Assembly: GCA_947456185.1 (NCBI GenBank)
Contig: CANGPW010000019.1
Location: 1 to 38,081, forward strand
Reading direction: 5' to 3'
DNA: 38,081 nucleotides
Origin: Bacteroidota bacterium
GTDB lineage: Bacteria > Bacteroidota > Bacteroidia > UKL13-3
Position numbers and translations under genes: made by a program. Below the pieces are notes generated by a model, which worked only from the letters and a program-made list of their open reading frames with translations, had not been told where the DNA came from and did no database searches. Position 1 is the first letter of the stretch; each line of letters opens with the position of its first letter. Positions 31,491-38,081 of the stretch are shown here, one piece after another.

Positions 31491-33797
31491 GTGGATTATT
31501 TAAGTTTATTAAACCCTAGTCAGCGGGCTGCAGTTGAAAACACCAAAGGACCGGTTATGATAGTAGCTGGAGCAGGCTCGGGAAAAACGCGTGTATTAAC
31601 TTATCGCATAGCGCATATATTAAAGCAAGGAACCGATGCATTCAATATTTTAGCTTTAACATTTACCAATAAAGCCAGTAAAGAAATGCGAGAACGTATT
31701 TATTCAGTAGTAGGTTCCGAGGCTAAAAATCTATTTATGGGAACTTTTCACAGTATTTTTGCTCGAATATTAAGAGTGGAAAGTGAGCGAATTGGTTACC
31801 CCCGAAATTTTACCATTTACGATACCGATGATGCAAAAAGTTTAATAAAAACAATTGTAAAAGAATTAGGCTTAGACGAAAAATTATATAAACCTGCTGG
31901 TGTTTTAGGAAGAATTTCGGCTGCTAAAAATGCTTTGGTCAATGCGCGTGAGTATATTTCCAATGATGAAAACAATGCTTTTGATGAAAGTAGCGGAAGA
32001 CCCCTATTCGGAAAAATTTTTCAAACATATCAAGATCGTTGTTTTAAAGCTAGCGCAATGGATTTTGATGATTTATTATTAAAAACATTTGAACTTTTTA
32101 GGTTTCATCCCGATGTATTGCATAAATACCAACATCAATTTAAGTATATCATGGTGGATGAGTTTCAAGATACAAATCAGGCGCAATATGCCATTATAAA
32201 AAAACTAGCAGCGGTTCACCAAAACATTGCCGTTGTGGGCGATGATGCACAAAGTATTTATGCATTTAGAGGAGCAACCATTGCTAATATATTGGGTTTC
32301 CAAAGAGATTTTAGTGACACACAAGTTTTTAAATTAGAACAAAATTACCGCAGTTCACAAACAATAGTAGAAGCCGCAGGAGGTTTAATAAAACTGAATA
32401 AAGACCAAATCCCTAAAAAAGTTTTTACCACAAATGACATTGGCGAAAAAATAAAAGTTTTAAGAGCATTAACCGATAACGAAGAAGGCCGCATGGTAGC
32501 TAGTTCCATTTTTCAAGAAAAAATGAACACGCATATCATGAATAAAGATTTTGCTATTTTGTACAGAACCAATGCCCAAAGTAGATCTTTAGAGGAAGCA
32601 TTGCGTAAGCTGAATATTCCTTACAGAATTTATGGAGGATTGAGTTTTTATCATAGAAAAGAAATAAAAGACATTTTAGGATATTTACGTTTGGTGTTAA
32701 ATCCAAACGATGAAGAAGCATTGAAACGAATTATCAATTTCCCTGCTCGAGGAATTGGAAAAACTACATTAGATAAATTAACTGTTGTATCATCGGAACA
32801 GGGAATTAGTTTGTTTGAAACATTAGAAAGAGCAAGAGAATTTGGCTTTAAAGGTGCTGAAGTTTTAACAGATTTTGCTATGATGATTCGAAGTTTTCAA
32901 ACCATGTTGCAAAAACCTGCTTACGATGTTGCCATGCATATATCAAAACAAACTGGACTACTAAAAGCATTATATGAAGATAAAACAGTAGAAGGAATAG
33001 CAAGGTATGAAAACATGGAACAACTATTAAATGGTTTAAAAGAGTTCAGTGTGGATGACAGCGTAGATGAAGATGGCGTTCAGAAATATGGTATTTTGGA
33101 AGAATACATGGCCGATATTGCTTTGCTTACAGATGCTGACAATGACAATCCTGCAGATAACGATAGAGTTACCATGATGACAATTCATGCATCAAAAGGA
33201 TTAGAATTTAAACATGTATTTATAGTTGGATTGGAAGAAAATTTGTTCCCTTCACAAATGTCGTTAAACAGCAGACAGGAATTAGAAGAGGAACGTAGGT
33301 TGTTTTATGTAGCAATTACAAGAGCTATGAATAAATTGACACTTTCATTTGCTACAAGTAGGTTTAAATTTGGTACAATCAATAACGCGGAACCAAGTAG
33401 ATTTTTAAGTGAATTAGATCCACAATATTTACAAATGGATGCTATATTCAGTAAAGGAAATCAAGAAATGAGTGTCCAAAGTAGAACAACAGCTCCACCA
33501 TCTCGTTTTGGAAAGACTTTGTCGCCATCTAGTAAAACCGCTGTATCTACTGTTGGTCAAAGATTTAATACACCAACTAAACAAGCTAATGCAGTTCCAC
33601 CACCAGTAGATCCTAACTTTATAGGTGACGACACAAAAAACATCCAAATACAACAAAAAGTTGAACACCAACGATTTGGATTTGGAATTGTAATTAATTT
33701 AGATGGCGTGGGTGAAGGTAAAAAAGCAGAAATTGAATTTGAAGAATTTGGCAAAAAAATGATTGTATTAAAATTTGCTAAATTGAAGTTATTATAA
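31491..33797 (+). CDS. UvrD/PcrA/Rep-type 3'-5' DNA helicase
   Basis: A 768-aa superfamily 1A helicase. Q motif LNPSQRAAV is followed by Walker A AGAGSGKT (26-33), motif Ib region TFTNKASKEM, Walker B VDEFQDTN with Asp223-Glu224, motif III GDDAQSIYAFRGA, motif IV QNYRSSQ, and motifs V/VI TIHASKGLEFKHVF and RRLFYVAITRA. The C-terminus ends in a PcrA-like tail (VEHQRFGFGIVINLDG ... VLKFAKLKLL). It unwinds DNA in nucleotide-excision or mismatch repair and strips RecA. The start is GTG at 31491, the only start fitting the conserved MDYLSLLNPSQ. A -7-like TAGCTTTG lies at 31425-31432. It is 132 bp from the HU-SPOR gene. Confidence 0.93.
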   Translation: MDYLSLLNPSQRAAVENTKGPVMIVAGAGSGKTRVLTYRIAHILKQGTDAFNILALTFTNKASKEMRERIYSVVGSEAKNLFMGTFHSIFARILRVESERIGYPRNFTIYDTDDAKSLIKTIVKELGLDEKLYKPAGVLGRISAAKNALVNAREYISNDENNAFDESSGRPLFGKIFQTYQDRCFKASAMDFDDLLLKTFELFRFHPDVLHKYQHQFKYIMVDEFQDTNQAQYAIIKKLAAVHQNIAVVGDDAQSIYAFRGATIANILGFQRDFSDTQVFKLEQNYRSSQTIVEAAGGLIKLNKDQIPKKVFTTNDIGEKIKVLRALTDNEEGRMVASSIFQEKMNTHIMNKDFAILYRTNAQSRSLEEALRKLNIPYRIYGGLSFYHRKEIKDILGYLRLVLNPNDEEALKRIINFPARGIGKTTLDKLTVVSSEQGISLFETLERAREFGFKGAEVLTDFAMMIRSFQTMLQKPAYDVAMHISKQTGLLKALYEDKTVEGIARYENMEQLLNGLKEFSVDDSVDEDGVQKYGILEEYMADIALLTDADNDNPADNDRVTMMTIHASKGLEFKHVFIVGLEENLFPSQMSLNSRQELEEERRLFYVAITRAMNKLTLSFATSRFKFGTINNAEPSRFLSELDPQYLQMDAIFSKGNQEMSVQSRTTAPPSRFGKTLSPSSKTAVSTVGQRFNTPTKQANAVPPPVDPNFIGDDTKNIQIQQKVEHQRFGFGIVINLDGVGEGKKAEIEFEEFGKKMIVLKFAKLKLL

Positions 33798-33872
33798 ATA
33801 TTTTTCCACTTATTTATAGCTGTAAATCACTACAAACAAATGAACATTGAAAATTTTGATAAATTTTGTTGA

Positions 33873-33880
33873 TAGCTTTG
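33873..33880 (+). promoter_or_regulatory. Putative -7 element upstream of the HU-SPOR gene
   Basis: TAGCTTTGTGA at 33873 matches TAnnTTTG and repeats the sequence found before the helicase. A TTG lies about 23 bp upstream, at the outer end of the normal spacing. Start codon follows after about 50 bp. Confidence 0.4.
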
Positions 33881-33929
33881 TGATAAAAGCTTAGATTGCG
33901 ACATTATATTTGAAATAGAAAAAAATAGC

Positions 33930-35189
33930 ATGCAATCAGAAGTTAACATATGGACTATAGTTAAAAGCTTATTACACAAATATGATTGTGTAATAGTTCC
34001 AGGCTTAGGCGGATTCATAGCGCACCAAGAAAATGCAGTTATTGATCCGGTTTCTATGGTTATCATTCCACCTTCGAAGCATATTACTTTTAATGCTCAA
34101 TTATTAATTAACGATGGTTTGTTAGCTTCTCATATAGCCAATTATTTAAAAATTGATTATGTAGATGCAGTAAAAATTCTAGACATTGAAACTAATAATT
34201 TCAATCAATCATTGAAAAGCAAAAGCCAGTTTCAAATAGAAGGTTTAGGAAATTTCACACTTAATGCTTCTGATAATTTTTTATTTACTCCAGAGAAAAA
34301 TGCTAACTTTTTAAACCAATCATTTGGTTTAGCTCCAGTAAAATTAAATCAGTCGAGTACATTAAAAACAAGCAAAATTATTCAATCTGAAGAAGTTTTA
34401 AGTAAAACCATTATAACAAATAAAAAAAACAATTTGTTAAATTTAGGTGCTGAAAATAAAAACTCGAAAATTAAATCCGAAACAGTAAAAAATAAAAAAC
34501 CTAGAAGAAATAGAAATGGTTTAACTTTTACTGCCATTGGAACTTTTTTAATATTGATTTTAGGTTTAAACGCATATATATTTTTACAAGAAGGAAATTT
34601 AACTCCAATTAGGAATAAATTTGATGAATTGAACTTAGGAATAAAAATAAAATCAATTTTTGATACGAATAATTCAATTGAAAAATTAAGTGTAAAAAGC
34701 AAAAAAAGTTCAACAGAATTATTGGCTGTTTACAATCCAGAAAACACTGAAAAAACAGCAAAATTTAATATTGAATTATTTCCTGTAAATTACAATATCA
34801 TTGAATATCAACTATTCGATAGTTTATTTTGTATAGAAAATTCAATGAATGAAATTTTGTTTGATACAACTTCAATTATTACATCAGATTCTTCATTAAA
34901 TGAAATTGAAAATGCTATTTCAAATCCAACAAATACAGTACATTCAACTACTTATTACATCATAGCTGGTGCATTTAAAGATGAAAATTATGCATTAAAT
35001 TTATCAAAGGAATTGATGAAGGAAGGATTTGTAAATTCAGAGGTAATTCTGAATCCAAGAGCAAAATCAAAATACTTAAAATATTTTGTAACTTATACAA
35101 AATTTGATGAAATGGCTAAAACTACAATTGAGTTAGATTCAATCAATGAAAATGAGAATTCAGATGCTTGGATTTATATCAGTAAATAA
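33930..35189 (+). CDS. HU-CCDC81 / SPOR-domain membrane protein
   Basis: A 419-aa protein. Residues about 5-140 match the paired HU-like (CCDC81 bacterial type) domains: LLHKYDCVIVPGLGGFIAHQENA, then INDGLLASHIANYLKIDYVDAV and FQIEGLGNFTLN. A Lys/Arg-rich segment (KNKKPRRNRNG) precedes one transmembrane helix at about 198-219. The periplasmic part ends in a SPOR domain (about 339-415, TYYIIAGAFKDENYALNLSKEL), which binds denuded glycan strands at the septum. The topology links a cytoplasmic HU-like module to periplasmic peptidoglycan, suggesting a division-associated role. This architecture is known in Bacteroidota, but its function is unproven. The Pif1-like gene follows within about 40 bp. 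Confidence 0.88.
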   Translation: MQSEVNIWTIVKSLLHKYDCVIVPGLGGFIAHQENAVIDPVSMVIIPPSKHITFNAQLLINDGLLASHIANYLKIDYVDAVKILDIETNNFNQSLKSKSQFQIEGLGNFTLNASDNFLFTPEKNANFLNQSFGLAPVKLNQSSTLKTSKIIQSEEVLSKTIITNKKNNLLNLGAENKNSKIKSETVKNKKPRRNRNGLTFTAIGTFLILILGLNAYIFLQEGNLTPIRNKFDELNLGIKIKSIFDTNNSIEKLSVKSKKSSTELLAVYNPENTEKTAKFNIELFPVNYNIIEYQLFDSLFCIENSMNEILFDTTSIITSDSSLNEIENAISNPTNTVHSTTYYIIAGAFKDENYALNLSKELMKEGFVNSEVILNPRAKSKYLKYFVTYTKFDEMAKTTIELDSINENENSDAWIYISK

Positions 35190-35228
35190 TAAAAATCTTC
35201 TTCTCTTTTAATACTATCATTGCCATCT

Positions 35229-37388
35229 ATGAGCATAATTGAATCAACTGACAATGACAATATAACTTTTAACCTTGCCAGTGATTTAGTAAAAAATACC
35301 AATATTAGTTTGTTTTTAACTGGAAAAGCTGGAACAGGAAAAACAACATTTCTAAAACATATTCAAAACACCTGTAACAAACGATTAGTTGTAGTGGCCC
35401 CAACTGGTGTAGCCGCAATCAATGCTGGTGGAGTTACCATGCATTCTTTTTTTCAATTGCCATTTCTTCCTTTTATAAAAGATGCAAACCATGGATTTGG
35501 ACAAGTAGAATGTGTAAATAAATTTACTCATTTTAAAAATGTAAAATTTAACCGTGAAAAAATAGATTTATTGATAGAACTCGACATGCTTATCATAGAT
35601 GAAGTAAGTATGTTAAGAGCCGATATGCTTGATTGTATTGACGAAACCTTAAAGTATTATAGACGTAGTCAATTACCTTTTGGTGGAGTTCAAGTTTTAT
35701 TAATTGGCGATATGTTTCAATTACCTCCAGTAACCAGTGAAAATGAATGGACACTCATGAGTCAATATTATAAAAGTCCATTCTTTTTTAGCTCTGAGGT
35801 ATACCAACAATTAAATCCTGCACACTTAGAATTGAATAAAATTTACCGTCAAAAAGAAGAGCGTTTTATTAATTTGTTGAATAATATTAGGCATAATAAT
35901 ATGGATGATTACGATTTTGAATTACTTCAAGAACGTTATGATCCTGAAGCCGCAAGATACCAAGATGGCTTAATTACATTAACAACTCATAACCGCACTG
36001 CCGACAATATGAACCAACAAAAGTTGGCCGAAATAGAATCGGAAGCCATGTTATTTGAAGGTGAAATAAATGGCGATTTTAACGAAAAGGCTTTACCTGC
36101 AGAAAAGGAATTGAATTTGAAAGAAGGCGCCCAAATTATGTTTATAAAAAACGATTTGGAAAAACGCTATTTCAATGGAAAACTTGCCAAAATAAAACGA
36201 ATTGCTAAAGATGAAATTATCGTAGAATTTGAAAATGGCAGTGAATTAAAAATTGAGAAGGAAACTTGGAAAAATATTCGTTATAATTTAAATCGAGATG
36301 AAAATCAAATAGAAGAAGAAGAAATTGGTAGTTTTAAACAGTTTCCAATCAGATTAGCTTGGGCCATTACCATTCATAAAAGTCAAGGTTTAACATTTGA
36401 TAAATTGGCAATTGATGCGGGTGCTTCATTTGCTGCTGGCCAAGTTTATGTGGCTTTGAGTAGATGTAGAACTTTTGATGGTTTAACTTTGTTGAGTAGA
36501 ATTTACCAAAATAGTATATTAAGTGATGAAAGAATTGTTGAATTTTCATTGAAACAATCAAGTGAGCAAAAGCTAATGGATGGTTTGGAAGATGCTAAAT
36601 TTGAATTCAGTTTATCGCAATTATATAAAACCTTTGATCTACGAAAAGTGCTAAAAGAATATACTTTATTTGAGGCTTATACTGCTACCAAACAAATTCC
36701 TGATAAAGAAGAAACCTTGCAACATTTGTCGGCTATGATTAGAAATTTAAACGAGCATAGAATTGTAGCTGATAAATTTAAAATAAAAATAGAGCAAATT
36801 ATTAAACAAATGCCCATTGATGAAAATCTTTTGAGCGAAAGAGTAAAAAGTGCCAAAATATATTTTGCGCAAAGAATATTAGACGATGCTTTCAAACCAT
36901 TGCAAAGCTTAGAAAATAATTTAAAAGCTAAAGCTAAAACCAAACAATTTATTACCAATTTACAAAAAGTAAAATCGTATACTTGGAAACGAATTCACGA
37001 TATAGAAACTGCCGCATTAGGTACATTTGATTTAAGCATCAATGCCATTGATAAACCATTAGATGTTAACATTTCCGCTGCACAAAAAACAGTAAAAGTA
37101 AACTCAAAAGAAGAAAGCTTTAAATTATATAAAGAAGGAAAAACCATTCATGAAATTGCTACATTCAGGGGAATGGCATCTTCAACAATTGGTGGACATT
37201 TGGCTCATTACGTAGATTTAGGTGAGCTTGATGCACTTGATTTTGTTAGTCAAGAAACAATACAATTGGTAGAAAAATTAATTGCCGAAGGCAAAGAAAG
37301 ATTTGGTGAATTAAAAGCTGAATTACCTGAAGAAGTTACCTACGACCAATTAAGAATGGCGGTTGCCTATTTGAAGAATAAAAAATAA
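35229..37388 (+). CDS. Pif1-like superfamily 1B helicase with C-terminal HTH
   Basis: A 719-aa protein from the ATG at 35229; a TTG three codons earlier (35220) is a possible alternative. Walker A GKAGTGKT is at 32-39, then APTGVAAINAGGVTMHSFFQLP, as in Pif1/RecD2 helicases. Walker B IIDEVSML has Asp124-Glu125, followed by GDMFQLPPV and TIHKSQGLTFDKL, YVALSRC. The C-terminal about 100 residues carry a helix-turn-helix (SFKLYKEGKTIHEIATFRGMASSTIGGHL), of the kind fused to RecQ-type helicases. It should translocate 5'-3' and may unwind special structures. The neighbouring UvrD-like helicase suggests a DNA-maintenance neighbourhood. Confidence 0.9.
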   Translation: MSIIESTDNDNITFNLASDLVKNTNISLFLTGKAGTGKTTFLKHIQNTCNKRLVVVAPTGVAAINAGGVTMHSFFQLPFLPFIKDANHGFGQVECVNKFTHFKNVKFNREKIDLLIELDMLIIDEVSMLRADMLDCIDETLKYYRRSQLPFGGVQVLLIGDMFQLPPVTSENEWTLMSQYYKSPFFFSSEVYQQLNPAHLELNKIYRQKEERFINLLNNIRHNNMDDYDFELLQERYDPEAARYQDGLITLTTHNRTADNMNQQKLAEIESEAMLFEGEINGDFNEKALPAEKELNLKEGAQIMFIKNDLEKRYFNGKLAKIKRIAKDEIIVEFENGSELKIEKETWKNIRYNLNRDENQIEEEEIGSFKQFPIRLAWAITIHKSQGLTFDKLAIDAGASFAAGQVYVALSRCRTFDGLTLLSRIYQNSILSDERIVEFSLKQSSEQKLMDGLEDAKFEFSLSQLYKTFDLRKVLKEYTLFEAYTATKQIPDKEETLQHLSAMIRNLNEHRIVADKFKIKIEQIIKQMPIDENLLSERVKSAKIYFAQRILDDAFKPLQSLENNLKAKAKTKQFITNLQKVKSYTWKRIHDIETAALGTFDLSINAIDKPLDVNISAAQKTVKVNSKEESFKLYKEGKTIHEIATFRGMASSTIGGHLAHYVDLGELDALDFVSQETIQLVEKLIAEGKERFGELKAELPEEVTYDQLRMAVAYLKNKK

Positions 37389-37405
37389 AAAATATTAAAA
37401 CTTAT

Positions 37406-37576
37406 ATGATGATAAAAAAAATAGCAAGCTATTTAACCTTTTGGAAAAAAGACGAAGCTAATAAAACAGCAAACTTTAACTTAAAAGTAATGCATAAAAT
37501 AAACAAGATTTCAATTTTTATTTTCCTGCTTGCAATCGTGTTTTTATTAGTAAGATATTTGATTGCACTGGTTTAA
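37406..37576 (+). CDS. Small membrane protein, DUF6728-like
   Basis: A 56-aa ORF just 17 bp after the Pif1-like stop. It starts with tandem ATG codons (MMIKKIASYLTFWKKDEAN), has the phrase TANFNLKVMHKINKISIFIF, and ends in one transmembrane helix (ISIFIFLLAIVFLLVRYLI). The FNLKxMHxINKISIxxF pattern recalls the short Bacteroidota family DUF6728; this is from memory and unverified. The charged N-terminus should be cytoplasmic. Function unknown; the close spacing suggests co-transcription with the helicase gene. Confidence 0.6.
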   Translation: MMIKKIASYLTFWKKDEANKTANFNLKVMHKINKISIFIFLLAIVFLLVRYLIALV

Positions 37577-37585
37577 TTATAAAAA

Positions 37586-37633
37586 CCGTCTGACGCTTTA
37601 CCAAAGCTATGGCCTTGCTCAATCGTCTGACGG
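37586..37633. repeat. CGTCTGACG inverted repeat, copy 2
   Basis: CCGTCTGACG (37586-37595) and CGTCTGACGG (37624-37633) form a near-palindromic pair with one central mismatch. CCGTCTGACGCT matches the copy at 25904. It sits between the convergent small gene and parE, with no T run, so it is not a standard terminator. Confidence 0.75.
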
Positions 37634-37636
37634 AAG

Positions 37637-38081
37637 TTAAACCAACTCCCCTAGTTCCTCATCAATTTCTGAAACGATAATGTCTTTTTCTATTCTCAAA
37701 TTATTGATAATAAAAGCTTGTCTGTCCATGGTATTTTTACCCATGTAATATTCCAATAATTTTTGAATGGTGATGTCTTGATTTAATAACACAGGTTTTA
37801 AGCGCATATCGCTGCCAATGAACAAACCAAACTCATCAGGACTAATTTCTCCTAATCCTTTAAATCGGGTAATTTCGGGTTTGCCTTTAAGTTCTTGAAT
37901 GGCATTTTGTTTTTCGGTTTCACTATAACAGTAAAATGTTTTTTGCTTGTTTCTAACCCTAAACAATGGCGTTTCCAATATGTATAAATGTCCGTTTTTA
38001 ACTAAATCAGGAAAAAACTGCAAAAAGAAAGTCATAATTAACAAACGAATATGCATTCCATCCACATCGGCATCGGTAGCA
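37637..38081 (-). CDS. parE: DNA topoisomerase IV subunit B, C-terminal part (cut by window edge)
   Basis: The gene enters from the right edge; 147 codons plus stop are visible (codons begin at 38080). The first residues [14 protein letters not shown] hold the TOPRIM DxD metal motif, followed by [43 protein letters not shown] is the type IIA B-subunit signature. The phrase [20 protein letters not shown] distinguishes ParE-type proteins of Bacteroidota from GyrB (GSHIRTLLLTFF). It supplies the ATPase/TOPRIM half of topoisomerase IV, which separates daughter chromosomes. The ATPase domain lies outside the window. Confidence 0.88.
   Translation of the reverse strand, partial: ATDADVDGMHIRLLIMTFFLQFFPDLVKNGHLYILETPLFRVRNKQKTFYCYSETEKQNAIQELKGKPEITRFKGLGEISPDEFGLFIGSDMRLKPVLLNQDITIQKLLEYYMGKNTMDRQAFIINNLRIEKDIIVSEIDEELGELV

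Noticed and set aside
37586-37633. CGTCTGACG inverted repeat as a terminator
   Set aside because: There is no T run on either strand, and a second copy occurs at a divergent start region.
1-38081. Search for tRNA, rRNA, phage or antiphage-defence genes
   Set aside because: None was recognised; the helicases look like housekeeping repair proteins and not defence modules.

Overview
The window comes from an AT-rich Bacteroidota genome, probably a gliding-type Cytophagia, Sphingobacteriia, Chitinophagia or Flavobacteriia relative. Several features support this: a GldB-type gliding lipoprotein, several proteins with type IX secretion (T9SS) C-terminal sorting domains, a MurF-Alr fusion, a double-length D-Ala-D-Ala ligase, a DUF2807/beta-barrel fusion, and an HU-CCDC81/SPOR protein. 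Starts mostly lack clear Shine-Dalgarno sequences. No tRNA, rRNA, CRISPR array, intact insertion sequence or phage gene was seen.

Layout. 1-2085: 5' part of nadE, an outer-membrane beta-barrel gene, and divergent gldB. 2086-9610: an accessory surface-protein region. It holds a collagen-like/Kelch secreted protein and a small T9SS protein in one operon, then a large propeller/FN3/T9SS protein, then a divergently transcribed gene with an HTH-like N-terminus. Repeat-rich spacers separate them. 9637-13479: a subtilase, a triplicated 144-bp palindromic repeat, a small GIY-YIG nuclease and a beta-CASP metallo-hydrolase. 13689-20450: housekeeping genes on the plus strand (nucleoside phosphorylase, small lipoprotein, ArsC/Spx-like protein, MurF-Alr, a small hypothetical, M13 peptidase). 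20684-25671: minus-strand fabD, queD-like, pdxH and ddl-like genes, with a degraded T9SS tail beside fabD. 26031-31294: a T9SS subtilase, a small membrane protein, a DUF2156-like protein and a DUF2807/OMP protein. 31491-38081: UvrD/PcrA helicase, HU-SPOR protein, Pif1-like helicase, a 56-aa membrane protein too short for routine calling, and the 3' part of parE.

How the genes relate. MurF-Alr and Ddl belong to the D-Ala-D-Ala branch of peptidoglycan synthesis. The SPOR protein probably also works at the envelope or divisome. The subtilases, Kelch/collagen protein and propeller protein are likely exported, several through T9SS, the same machinery that supports gliding with GldB. The most interesting candidate system is 2.7-9.6 kb. 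Two surface-protein transcription units share a 29-bp upstream element (25/29 identical) at nearly the same distance from a promoter-like motif, and an orphan HTH-like gene lies immediately beside one copy. A second candidate is the pairing of a GIY-YIG nuclease with an adjacent tandem palindromic repeat array.
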